A stretch of DNA of 64,000 nucleotides from JANQRZ01 sp965214485. GTDB lineage: Bacteria > Bacteroidota > Rhodothermia > Rhodothermales > JANQRZ01. This document shows positions 42,919-50,804 of this stretch, in pieces. The translations under genes were made by a program, and so were the position numbers. The stretch covers positions 1-64,000 of the forward strand of contig CBDCBW010000018.1 in the NCBI GenBank assembly GCA_965214485.1, in the 5' to 3' direction. The notes beneath the pieces were generated by a model. The model was not told the origin of the DNA and made no database searches. It saw only the letters and a program-made list of their open reading frames with translations. The stretch's first letter is position 1; each line of letters begins with the position of its first letter.

Positions 42919-45900
42919 TCATGCAGCAGTTGGCAACTGATAGAGGTATTTCTGAAAGCCGCTGAAGACCTCCCGGATGTCCTCAGGTTTTCCCAGGTCC
43001 GCCACGGCGTCGGCGATGGCGTCGTACTTCAACTTGAGTAGGGGCGGCAGTTTTTCCTGGCCGAGTTCTTCCACGCCGACGCAGACGTAGTGCGAGAGGA
43101 CAAAATCGAGGAAGACCTGCTGCTTGGTGTTGAAGTGTGTGCTGATGATGACCTTGGCGCGGGCGGCTCGTTCCTCGCGCGTAACCGGCGGCAAGGCGTA
43201 AGCGACGTGAGCGAGGACGTCGAACAGGTCGCTCTGCTCGGCGCCGATGATGCGCTGCATCTCGGCGAGCTGGTCGCCGCCGAAGCCTTTCTCGGTGAGG
43301 CCCTGCAAGAGCTTGCCGCGGGTCTCTGGGTCGCTCCACAGCTTGCGTAACTCAGCCTCGTCCTGGAAGAACTCGGGCAGTCTGCCGAAGAGCATCTCCA
43401 TGAACTGCTGGGCCGACATCGGCGTGCCGTCGGGGTGCCAGAAGGTCGTGGCGGTCATGTGCTGGATCGTGCGCGCCTTGCCGTCGGCGAGCTTGACTTT
43501 GACGCGGGGCGGACGCGGGGGGCGGGGGACACTGGGGTCCGGCGGCGGGGGAGGAGGTGTCGCGCGGCGGGGCTCGGTAGGTTCCGGTTCCAGGGGTTCG
43601 CCGTCCCACTCGGGGTCGTTGAAGTGGTGATGCGCCTTGACGAAATCGTAGATCGTGAAGTAGGCCTTGCCCTCGAAGAGGCGGGTGCCGCGCCCGACGA
43701 TCTGCTTGAACTCGATCATCGAATTGATCGGGCGCATCAGGACGATGTTGCGGATGTTGCGGGCGTCCACGCCGGTCGAGAGCTTGTGCGACGTGGTGAG
43801 GACGGTCGGGATCGTCTTCTCGTTGTCCTGAAACGTGCGGAGCCACTGCTCGCCCAGCATCCCGTCGTCGGCGGTGACACGGTGGCAGTAGTTCGGGTCG
43901 GCGCTCGTCTTGAGTTGGTTGACCAAGTCGCGCACGGCCAAGGCGTGGTCCTGCGAGGCGCAGAAGACGAGCGTTTTCTCACTCTGGTCGATCTGGTCCA
44001 TGAAGATCCGCACCCGCTCGGCCTCGCGCGCCGAGATCTCGATCTTGGTGTTGAAGTCGCGCTCGGTGTAGCGCTTGCCGAACTCGACCTCACCCTCCAT
44101 CACCCGGTCGTTGGCGGTGTAGACGTACTCGTCGAGCGTCGTGGATATCTGCTTGACCTTGAACGGCGTGAGGAAGCCGTCGTTGATACCCTCCTTCAGC
44201 GAGTAGACGTAGACCGGCTCGCCGAAGTAGGCGTAGGTGTCCACGTTGTCGTCGCGCTTGGGCGTGGCGGTGAGACCGAGCTGGACGGCGGGGGCGAAGT
44301 AGTCGAGGATGTCGCGCCAGGTACTCTCGTCGTTCGCACCGCCCCGGTGGCACTCGTCGACGACGATGAAGTCGAAGAAGTCGGGCGGGTAGTCGCCGAA
44401 GTACCCTTCGACAAGCTCAGGGACCGCGCCCTCGGTGGCCGGCCCCTCGGTGGCTGAGCCCAGGAATGAGGGGCTACGAGAGCCCCCACGTCGAGCCGCG
44501 CCCTCGGTGGCCGGCCCCTCGGTGGCTGAGCCCAGGAATGAGGGGCTACGAGAGCCCCCACGTCGAGCCGCGCCCTCGGTGGCCGGCCCCTCGGTGGCTG
44601 AGCCCAGGAATGAGGGGCTACGAGAGCCCCCACGTCGAGCCGCGCCCTCGGTGGCCGGCCCCTCGGTGGCTGAGCCTGCCGAAGCTGAGCCTGCCGAGGG
44701 GGGCGACTTGCTTTGTGACAACCGCTTAAGCTGTGTGAGGTCACCCCTGATCAAAGCGACTTTCTTTGCTCGACTCCAGCCCTGAACCTGCTTCTCGCGG
44801 GCGAAGGCGGCATCGATTCGATCAAAGGCCTCGTAATAGAGAAGCTTTACGGGCAGGCGGGTTCTAGTATATCGGGCTGCGTCGCCTGCTCTGTGTTGCT
44901 CCAGTCGCCGGTTCAGGTCTCTCGTGCTCCCGGTGTAGAAACTGCCATCGGCGCACCCGAGGATGTACATGTATCCATAGGCAGGCCTGAGTTTGGCCCC
45001 TTCGACAAGCTCAGGGACCGCGGTCTCGATAGACTCGGTGGCTGCGCCGTCGACAAGCTCAGGGACCGCGGTCTCGGTAGACTCGGTGGCTGCGCCGTCG
45101 ACAAGCTCAGGGACCGCGGTCTCGGTAGACTCGGTGGCTGAGCCGTCGACAAGCTCAGGGACCGCGGTCTCGGTAGACTCGGTGGCTGAGCCTGCCGAAG
45201 CCATGAAGGTCTGGAAGATGGTGAAGAACAAGCTGCCGTTCGTCGGCACGCGGTCGCGCTTGCGGATCTCGCTCGGGTCGATGCGGACAAGCGCGTCCTC
45301 GGGGAAGGCGGAGAAATTGTTGTAAGCTTGGCTGGCGAGGACATTCCGGTCGGCGAGGAAGAGGATGCGCGGGCGGCGCGTCGGCTCGCGGTCCAGGTTC
45401 CAGCGGCTGTAGAACAGCTTCCACGCGATCTGGAAGGCGATGAACGTCTTGCCCGTGCCGGTGGCGAGGGTGAGCAGGATGCGCTCCCGCCCCTTGGCAA
45501 TCGCTTCCAGCACACGCTCGACGGCGATGTCCTGGTAGTAGCGGGCGGGGTGCGAGCCGCCCTTGTCCTCGAACGGGACGGCGGCGAAGCGGTCGCGCCA
45601 CGCGTTCGGCGCGTCGAACGTCCGGTTCCACAGTTCCTCCGGCGTCGGGTAGGCGGCGACTTCGCCCTCCTGCCCGGTTTCCATGTCCACGCCGTAGAGG
45701 CCCTGCCCGTTCGTGGCGTAGGCGAAGCGGACGGCCATCATGTCGGCGTAGTTCTTGGCCTGCCCCAGCCCCGCCGTCAGCGGCTTGTCCCACGCCTTGG
45801 CCTCGATCACAGCCAGCTTGGTGTTGCGGTAGACGAGCACGTAGTCCGCCGAGAGCGGCGTGGCGCGCCGGCCGTTGGGCTGGATGCGGCCCTTCGTGAT

Positions 45901-45999
45901 CGGGTACTCGCGCCGGACGCGGCTGCCCTCGACCACGCCCCAGCCTGCCGCTCGCAGCGCGGGGTCGACATGCTCGGCGCGGGTCTCGGCCTCGTTCAT
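42919..45999 (-). CDS. hsdR: type I restriction endonuclease R subunit with inserted GIY-YIG domain
   Basis: HsdR is the motor and nuclease of a type I restriction system. The 1,026 residues start at ATG 45999 (MNEAETRAEHVDPALRAAGW). The N-terminal nuclease has SADYVLVYRNTKLAVIEAKA with the D and E-x-K residues. The helicase has LLTLATGTGKTFIAFQ (Walker A), IVVDECHRGGANDES (motif II), LGLTATPKRDD (III) and VGRGTRLF (VI). An EcoEI-type C-terminal domain ends the protein. Residues 267-532 are an in-frame 798-bp insertion between FFTIFQTFM and YFGDYPPDF, two segments that lie a few residues apart in relatives. Without it the protein would be about 760 residues, the family norm. Whether the enlarged protein still restricts is unknown. 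Confidence 0.92.
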   Translation of the reverse strand: MNEAETRAEHVDPALRAAGWGVVEGSRVRREYPITKGRIQPNGRRATPLSADYVLVYRNTKLAVIEAKAWDKPLTAGLGQAKNYADMMAVRFAYATNGQGLYGVDMETGQEGEVAAYPTPEELWNRTFDAPNAWRDRFAAVPFEDKGGSHPARYYQDIAVERVLEAIAKGRERILLTLATGTGKTFIAFQIAWKLFYSRWNLDREPTRRPRILFLADRNVLASQAYNNFSAFPEDALVRIDPSEIRKRDRVPTNGSLFFTIFQTFMASAGSATESTETAVPELVDGSATESTETAVPELVDGAATESTETAVPELVDGAATESIETAVPELVEGAKLRPAYGYMYILGCADGSFYTGSTRDLNRRLEQHRAGDAARYTRTRLPVKLLYYEAFDRIDAAFAREKQVQGWSRAKKVALIRGDLTQLKRLSQSKSPPSAGSASAGSATEGPATEGAARRGGSRSPSFLGSATEGPATEGAARRGGSRSPSFLGSATEGPATEGAARRGGSRSPSFLGSATEGPATEGAVPELVEGYFGDYPPDFFDFIVVDECHRGGANDESTWRDILDYFAPAVQLGLTATPKRDDNVDTYAYFGEPVYVYSLKEGINDGFLTPFKVKQISTTLDEYVYTANDRVMEGEVEFGKRYTERDFNTKIEISAREAERVRIFMDQIDQSEKTLVFCASQDHALAVRDLVNQLKTSADPNYCHRVTADDGMLGEQWLRTFQDNEKTIPTVLTTSHKLSTGVDARNIRNIVLMRPINSMIEFKQIVGRGTRLFEGKAYFTIYDFVKAHHHFNDPEWDGEPLEPEPTEPRRATPPPPPPDPSVPRPPRPPRVKVKLADGKARTIQHMTATTFWHPDGTPMSAQQFMEMLFGRLPEFFQDEAELRKLWSDPETRGKLLQGLTEKGFGGDQLAEMQRIIGAEQSDLFDVLAHVAYALPPVTREERAARAKVIISTHFNTKQQVFLDFVLSHYVCVGVEELGQEKLPPLLKLKYDAIADAVADLGKPEDIREVFSGFQKYLYQLPTAA
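44428..44673. repeat. 72-bp tandem array in hsdR
   Basis: Three complete 72-bp units start at 44428, 44500 and 44572, with a partial fourth from 44644. Copies are essentially identical. On the coding strand each unit encodes SATEGPATEGAARRGG and SRSPSFLG. Confidence 0.95.
44998..45189. repeat. 48-bp tandem array in hsdR
   Basis: Four 48-bp units (period seen at 45002, 45050, 45098, 45146) encode SATESTETAVPELVDG with minor changes. Each contains TCGACAAGCTCAGGGACCGC, part of a short palindromic sequence dispersed in many bacterial genomes. Confidence 0.95.
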
Positions 46000-46000
46000 G

Positions 46001-46023
46001 GCTTCGACAGGCTCAGCCACCGG
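46001..46023. repeat. dispersed element fragment between darG and hsdR
   Basis: GCTTCGACAGGCTCAGCCAC lies 1-2 bp upstream of the hsdR start and over the 3' end of darG. It shares TTCGACA(A/G)GCTCAG with the hsdR arrays. Confidence 0.6.
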
Positions 46024-47125
46024 AGGCGTGTGGGTCACCGACAGTGTGCAGACCGCTGACGGCGTGGAGGGGGGCCAGCCGCTCCAGGGTGAGGTCGAGC
46101 AGACGGTCGCCGAAGAGATCTGCCTTGCGCCGGGCGTGCTGACGCCCGGCGGGCCAGTGCTGAATGCCCTGCTTGATGGCGGGAAGCGTGGCCTCGACGC
46201 CTTCACGCTCGATCAGCCAGTCGACCGTTGCGAGGGCTTCCATGCCGAGGGGGGACTGAAAGCCGTCGATGAGTTCGTCGGTCGCTTCGAGCGCGGGCAG
46301 GTACGTTTTAGCCTCGGTCTTCAGGTAGAGATCGACGTAGTCGCGCTTGGCGCTCTCGAACCAGATGGTATCGAAGGCTCCGGCGTCGGCGAGGCGCTTG
46401 TCGCAGTGGAGGTAGCTGCCGTCGAGGTGGTCGAGCAGGTGACGCAAGCGACCCGCGTAGGGGCCGTAGCGATTCGCCTTGAACTGGAGGTCGAGCGAGT
46501 TCTCCAGCCCTTGCTTGACGATCATGCGCTCCAGGAACCACGCGAGCTTTTGCGCTTCCAGGATCGTGCATTCGATGCCGAGAACCCAGTAGCGCCGGAT
46601 CATCTCGGCGACGAGGGCGCGCGCCGGGGTGAGGGTCTCGACCCCGTTCCGCTTGGCGACGTTCTGGTATTGGGCAGTTGGTTTGTAGACGATCACCTCG
46701 ACGCCTTCGAGTTCGCCGAGCGCCGATTCGATCAGGGGGCGCACGTCGGCCCAGTCCAGCCCGCCGTTGCCGCAGCCGAGCGGGGGGACGGCGATGGAGC
46801 GGATCTGCTCCTCTTGGACGACCCGCCTCAGATCCTCCAGGCCGTCGCGAATCCATTCCAGCTTGGTGCGCTGCCGCCAGTGCTGCTTCGTCGGGAAGTT
46901 GATGATCCAGCGCGGGCCGGAGAGCTCGTTGCTGGGTGCGACGAACATCTTGCCGACGTGCACCTCTTCATTCTTGCACGCGGCGGCGTAGGCTTTGAAG
47001 TTGCCAGGGAAGCGTTCTTTGAACATCAATGCGATGCCCTTGCCCATCACGCCCACCGTGTTGACGGTGTTGACGAGGGCCTCGACGTCGGCGTCGAGCA
47101 GGTTGCCTGTGGTGAATCGCATCAT
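46013..47125 (-). CDS. darG: DarG antitoxin (macrodomain DNA ADP-ribosylglycohydrolase)
   Basis: DarG removes ADP-ribose from thymidine or guanosine bases modified by DarT and also binds the toxin. The 370 residues start MMRFTTGNLLDADVEALVNT. The macrodomain has VNTVNTVGVMGKGIALMFKE (Asn and the catalytic-type Lys29) and AVPPLGCGNGGLDWADVRPL. The second half (ILEAQKLAWFLERMIVKQGL, then ANRYGPYAGRLRHLLDHLDG) is the DarG C-terminal toxin-binding region. Its ATG overlaps the darT stop (ATGA), the usual darTG coupling. It is 13 bp upstream of hsdR. Confidence 0.92.
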   Translation of the reverse strand: MMRFTTGNLLDADVEALVNTVNTVGVMGKGIALMFKERFPGNFKAYAAACKNEEVHVGKMFVAPSNELSGPRWIINFPTKQHWRQRTKLEWIRDGLEDLRRVVQEEQIRSIAVPPLGCGNGGLDWADVRPLIESALGELEGVEVIVYKPTAQYQNVAKRNGVETLTPARALVAEMIRRYWVLGIECTILEAQKLAWFLERMIVKQGLENSLDLQFKANRYGPYAGRLRHLLDHLDGSYLHCDKRLADAGAFDTIWFESAKRDYVDLYLKTEAKTYLPALEATDELIDGFQSPLGMEALATVDWLIEREGVEATLPAIKQGIQHWPAGRQHARRKADLFGDRLLDLTLERLAPLHAVSGLHTVGDPHASGG

Positions 47126-47769
47126 GGTCGAAAATACAAAGCGGGAGCTGCCTTGATGCCGATTTCTACGCCACTCGCCTCGGCAAGTGCCTGAATCTGC
47201 TCCCGGATGGCGTTGTCGTAACACACGATACTGCGCAACGCTTCAAACGGGACGTGCCGGTGCACGAGCGCTTCGGCTTGATAGCGCACCTGCTTACCAG
47301 GGTCGCGGTCGTCGGTCTTGAAGTTGCGGCTTCGCAGGAGCGGCCAGTCGATCCGGTCGAGATCGCCGAGGTCGTTGAAGAAGTCGGTGTCTACAGGGTA
47401 GGCGTGCTGGTTGGTAAAGACGAAGGGGAGACCGTGGTCGCTCAACAGGTGGAGGGACGAGGTGAAGAGGACGAGATCGCTCGGTGCCCGCTTCGTGACG
47501 CCGCCGTAGCCGGTCACGATGTTCAGCATCATGATCGAGCGCGGGGTGAAGTAGAACGGCACGTAGTCGTTGAGGACCCCGCCCGGCGATACCGGGACTT
47601 CGCGGCGCGCCCGCTTGTCGATTAACTCGGCGCTGCCGATGGAGACGTAGTTCGGGTCCGCTTGGGCCGCGTTCCGGCTGTAGAGTCCGCCGCGCGCCAG
47701 CACCTCGGCGACGTTCGCCACGTGCGCGATGCGGAAGAGGAAGGCGTTATCGGGACGGAGGAAATGCAC
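47122..47769 (-). CDS. darT: DarT toxin (DNA ADP-ribosyltransferase, DUF4433)
   Basis: DarT transfers ADP-ribose from NAD to single-stranded DNA bases, which blocks replication. Reading from GTG 47769 gives 215 residues (MHFLRPDNAFLFRIAHVANV); an in-frame GTG at 47808 would add 13 hydrophobic residues. Signatures are FRIAHVANV (His16), DPNYVSIGSAELIDKRARRE, VPVSPGGVLNDYVPFYFTPR and SIMMLNI. The C-terminal RYQAEALVHRHVPFEAL holds the expected catalytic Glu. The gene is intact and paired with darG, so the toxin is probably active. The pair sits inside a type I restriction operon. Confidence 0.92.
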   Translation of the reverse strand: MHFLRPDNAFLFRIAHVANVAEVLARGGLYSRNAAQADPNYVSIGSAELIDKRARREVPVSPGGVLNDYVPFYFTPRSIMMLNIVTGYGGVTKRAPSDLVLFTSSLHLLSDHGLPFVFTNQHAYPVDTDFFNDLGDLDRIDWPLLRSRNFKTDDRDPGKQVRYQAEALVHRHVPFEALRSIVCYDNAIREQIQALAEASGVEIGIKAAPALYFRP

Positions 47770-47808
47770 GGCGGAGGTTACGACGACCAAGCCTCTGACA
47801 CCGACCAC

Positions 47809-48060
47809 AGCTTGTCATTGCGAGCGGAGCGAAGCACTCTCCGAAGGGTTGAGCCTTCGCTGGGAGATTAGCTGCGCTGAGCCCTGCGGGGTTGCCACGT
47901 CGGCCTAGCGGCCTCCCTTCGGCTGCGCTCAGGGCAGGCTCTCGCGATGAAAGCCTCTTTCTTCTCGATGTCATCCCCGCGCAGGCGGGGACCCACCGTG
48001 TTGCTCATCCTGTGGGTCCCGGCTCGGGGCCGGGATGACGGGACGGGAAAGAGGCAAGCA
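47809..48060. repeat. composite of dispersed palindromic repeats between hsdS and darT
   Basis: The gap holds at least two families. One contains TTGTCATTGCGAGCGGAGCG (from 47812), a sequence type common in many genomes. The other is a long imperfect hairpin whose ends are GTCATCCC (47970-47977) and GGGATGAC (48032-48039), with inner arms GGGACCCAC (47988-47996) and GTGGGTCCC (48012-48020). No gene is seen. The hairpin may limit readthrough from hsdS into darTG. Confidence 0.7.
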
Positions 48061-48080
48061 GCGGAGACGGGGTTGCACCG

Positions 48081-49244
48081 CTAGAGCTGCCCGGAGAACG
48101 CCTGGTGCAGGAGCGACTGTTTCAGCTCGGCGAGCGCGTCGAGCTTCCGCCGGTACAGGACTTCGAGGCGCTGGGTTTCTCTCTCAATCATGTCAAAAAA
48201 CCGGACTAGCTTTTGCTGCTCCTTAAGGCTTGGATAGGCGATATGTAGGTGCCTAAGCTCTTTAAGGTTGATGACTTGTTGAACTGCTCCGGATTGTCTT
48301 GCTCCAAGAGCTTGCTGCCCTACCGGAGATTGCAGGAAATACCGGACGTACTGAGTATCAATGCTCTCCTTGAGTCGAATTCGTCCTACCTGTCGGGCAA
48401 TGTTTGCTCCTGCAAGAGTTGGTGGAGCGACAGCAACCTGTCCAGGCTGACCGACGAGACAAATTAGGAGTTCACCACCTCGCAACAGGGTCCGGTCATA
48501 TTGGTCTGAAACTGCACGGCTTATAGTTCTGAGCCGATCCAGTTGCACAGTGCCTCGGACTAAGTCACCACCTCTAACAAACCGAATCTCACCTTCGCCA
48601 CCCGGCTTCACGACACCATAGGTGATAGGAGCGTCAGGTTCAGTAAGTTCATCAAGACGTGTCGTTTCCCATCGCTCGCCTCGCCGACTGAACACCGCGT
48701 TGAGGTGGCTTTCGAACAGGGCGCGGGCGTTAGCGAGGTTCTGCTCGGCGTGGGCCGTGGCCGTGGCGAGGCCATCGAACGCTTCGTCGAGGAGGCCGAC
48801 GATCCGCTGCTGCTCGGCGAGCGGGGGCAGCGCGATGGGTAATGACCGAATCTCGGACTTGTTGATCGAAGGGAATACAGCCCCTTCTTTACCGGAAATC
48901 TCAGGCTCCAGATGTCTGAGTTGGTAAAACAGGAAGTGCCGGTCTATCTCACGACCGCTACGAATTGAGGCTAACCCCCGCCCGATGCACAATTCTCCCG
49001 TTGCAAAATTGACAGGGCCAACGGGGGCTCGAACGGACATCAGGACATCACCCTTCTGAGCAACCTTCGTGACCTGGGTAGTCCATTTTTCTGGCTCTCC
49101 GATGTGCGTCTCTCCAAATGCCTTTTTCCCCTGATAGAAAGGCATTCCGTCTCCATTGTCGTTGTAGTGCTTGCTTCGTGGCGATTGACCTGCAATCACT
49201 TCGCAGACATCGCCTATCGTTGCCTTGTGCCAACCGTTGTTCAC
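48081..49244 (-). CDS. hsdS: type I restriction specificity subunit S
   Basis: HsdS sets the DNA target of the methylase and nuclease. The 387 residues have two target-recognition domains, each followed by a conserved helical spacer: first TRD from WHKATIGDVCEVIAGQSPRS with INKSEIRSLPIALPPLAEQQ and RIVGLLDEAFDGLATATAHA; second TRD ending LKELRHLHIAYPSLKEQQKL and IERETQRLEVLYRRKLDAL. The TRDs, especially the second, have lower GC than the flanks, as expected for exchanged specificity modules. It overlaps hsdM by 4 nt. Confidence 0.93.
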   Translation of the reverse strand: MNNGWHKATIGDVCEVIAGQSPRSKHYNDNGDGMPFYQGKKAFGETHIGEPEKWTTQVTKVAQKGDVLMSVRAPVGPVNFATGELCIGRGLASIRSGREIDRHFLFYQLRHLEPEISGKEGAVFPSINKSEIRSLPIALPPLAEQQRIVGLLDEAFDGLATATAHAEQNLANARALFESHLNAVFSRRGERWETTRLDELTEPDAPITYGVVKPGGEGEIRFVRGGDLVRGTVQLDRLRTISRAVSDQYDRTLLRGGELLICLVGQPGQVAVAPPTLAGANIARQVGRIRLKESIDTQYVRYFLQSPVGQQALGARQSGAVQQVINLKELRHLHIAYPSLKEQQKLVRFFDMIERETQRLEVLYRRKLDALAELKQSLLHQAFSGQL

Positions 49245-50698
49245 AGCAGCCCCCGGATCGTCGCCAGCACGTCGGCGCTCTCGGCATTGAGGGCGACGAT
49301 CTCGTCCATGATCTCCTCCACGCTGCGGTGGACGACCGCCTCGCCGCCGTTCGGGTTCTTCGCCGAGAGGTCGAACGTCGCCGGGTCGATGTCCGCCCGA
49401 CGCACGGTCCAGCTCTGGTCTGAGTCGGCGAAGGTCTTCTGGAGCGCCACGAACTCGGCGAGGTCGGCGTCGCTCAGCGGGTTCGTCTTGCCGAGGTTGC
49501 GGCCGGGGTCGAGCTGGTAGAACCAGGTCTTCCGCGTCGGCGCGCCCTTCTCGAAGAACAGCACGACGGTCTTGACGCCCGCGCCCTGGAACGTCCCGCC
49601 GGGGAGGTCGAGGACGGTGTGGAGCGTGCAGCTATCGAGCAGCATCTCCCGCAGCGCCACCGAGGCGTTGTCGGTGTTCGAGAGGAACGTGTTCTTGATG
49701 ACCACGGCCCCGCGCCCGCCCGCCTTGAGGTGCTTGACGAAGTGCTGGAGGAAGAGGAACGCCGTCTCGCCGGTGCGGATGGGGAAGTTTTGCTGGACCT
49801 CCTTGCGCTCCTTGCCGCCGAACGGCGGGTTCGCCAGGACGATGTCGAAGCGGTCCTTCTCCTGCACGTCGGCGAGGTTCTCGGTCAGCGTATTCGTGTG
49901 CAGTATGTTCGGCGCTTCGATGCCGTGGAGGATCGTGTTCATGATCGCGATGACGTAGGCCAGCGACTTCTTCTCCTTGCCGTAGAACGTCCGCTCCTGG
50001 AGCGTCCGGTCCTGCTCGGTCGTCCGCTCCGGGTGCTGGGCCCGGAGGTAGTCGTAGGCCTCGCACAGAAACCCCGCCGAGCCGACCGCCCCGTCGTAGA
50101 CCGTCTCGCCGAGCTGGGGGTCTACGACCCGGACGATGGCGCGGATGAGCGGGCGCGGGGTGTAGTACTCGCCGCCGTTGCGCCCGGCGTTGCCCATGTT
50201 CTGGATCTTGGCCTCGTAGAGGTGCGACAGCTCGTGCTTCTCAGTCTGCGAGCGGAAGCGCAGCCCGTCGACCTCGTCAATGATCTCACGCAGGTTGTAA
50301 CCACTCGAGATCCGGTTTTTGATCTCCCCGAAGATCTCGCCGATTTTGTACTCGATTGTTTTCGGCCCGGTCGCCCGCTGCGTGAAGCCGTCGAGGTAGG
50401 GGAAGAGCTCGCCGTCGACGAAGTCAATGAGGTCGTCGCCGGTGCGCGCCGCATTGTAGTCGAGCGTACCGTCGGCGGTCTTCGGCGCGGCCCAGGTCGT
50501 CCAGCGGTACGCCGGGTCGAGCTTGTGGAAGTACATCTTCCCTTCGAGCACTGCCTGATCGGCAAGGTCCTGCTCCAGCCCGTCGAGGTACTTCAGGAAC
50601 AGCAGCCAGGAGGTCTGCTCCGTGTAGTCGAGTTCGGTCGTGCAGCCCGCCTCCTTGCGGAGCACGTCGTCGATGTTTTTGAAGGCTTGCTCGAACAT
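49241..50698 (-). CDS. hsdM: type I restriction-modification DNA methyltransferase subunit M
   Basis: HsdM makes N6-methyladenine at the site chosen by HsdS. The 485 residues have the N-terminal helical domain (TTELDYTEQTSWLLFLKYLD), SAM motif I VYDGAVGSAGFLCEAYDYLR, and catalytic motif IV VLANPPFGGKERKEV. GGEYYTPRPLIRAIVRVVDP precedes motif I as in the family. It is the first protein gene of the island after the initiator tRNA and its hairpin. Confidence 0.96.
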   Translation of the reverse strand: MFEQAFKNIDDVLRKEAGCTTELDYTEQTSWLLFLKYLDGLEQDLADQAVLEGKMYFHKLDPAYRWTTWAAPKTADGTLDYNAARTGDDLIDFVDGELFPYLDGFTQRATGPKTIEYKIGEIFGEIKNRISSGYNLREIIDEVDGLRFRSQTEKHELSHLYEAKIQNMGNAGRNGGEYYTPRPLIRAIVRVVDPQLGETVYDGAVGSAGFLCEAYDYLRAQHPERTTEQDRTLQERTFYGKEKKSLAYVIAIMNTILHGIEAPNILHTNTLTENLADVQEKDRFDIVLANPPFGGKERKEVQQNFPIRTGETAFLFLQHFVKHLKAGGRGAVVIKNTFLSNTDNASVALREMLLDSCTLHTVLDLPGGTFQGAGVKTVVLFFEKGAPTRKTWFYQLDPGRNLGKTNPLSDADLAEFVALQKTFADSDQSWTVRRADIDPATFDLSAKNPNGGEAVVHRSVEEIMDEIVALNAESADVLATIRGLL

Positions 50699-50727
50699 GG
50701 GGTATCGAACGGATCTCGTGAAACGCA

Positions 50728-50760
50728 GAACGCCCGCCCAGGGAGTCTGAGCGGGCGTTC
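50728..50760 (-). terminator. hairpin after the initiator tRNA
   Basis: A perfect 10-bp stem (50728-50737 with 50751-50760) with a 13-nt loop lies 5 bp after the tRNA 3' end and before hsdM. It is followed by GCGTTTC on the minus strand, so termination may be partial. Confidence 0.6.
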
Positions 50761-50804
50761 GTAGTAGCGGGGGCAGGATTCGAACCTGCGATCTTCGGGT
50801 TATG

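Larger units (their letters stand above)
44404..45201 (-). mobile_element. 798-bp in-frame GIY-YIG insertion within hsdR
   Basis: The insertion consists of four 16-residue repeats (residues 271-334), a complete GIY-YIG nuclease domain (about 338-429), a short link, and three and a third 24-residue repeats (443-532). The GIY-YIG part has YMYILGCADGSFYTGSTRDL, then NRRLEQHRAGDAARYTRT and REKQVQGWSRAKKVALIRGD, with Tyr345, Tyr355, His369 and Glu402 as likely active-site residues. It resembles free-standing YhbQ/UPF0213-size proteins. All frames stay open and the length is divisible by three, so the host gene still reads through. Confidence 0.85.

Noticed and set aside
44428..45189. CRISPR-like array signal from regularly spaced repeats in hsdR
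   Set aside because: The units are contiguous tandem repeats with no unique spacers, lie in a coding frame, and no cas genes are present.
46000..46206. N-terminal extension of HsdR
   Set aside because: The extra frame overlaps the darG coding end and the dispersed repeat, has no family similarity, and ATG 45999 gives the standard HsdR start.
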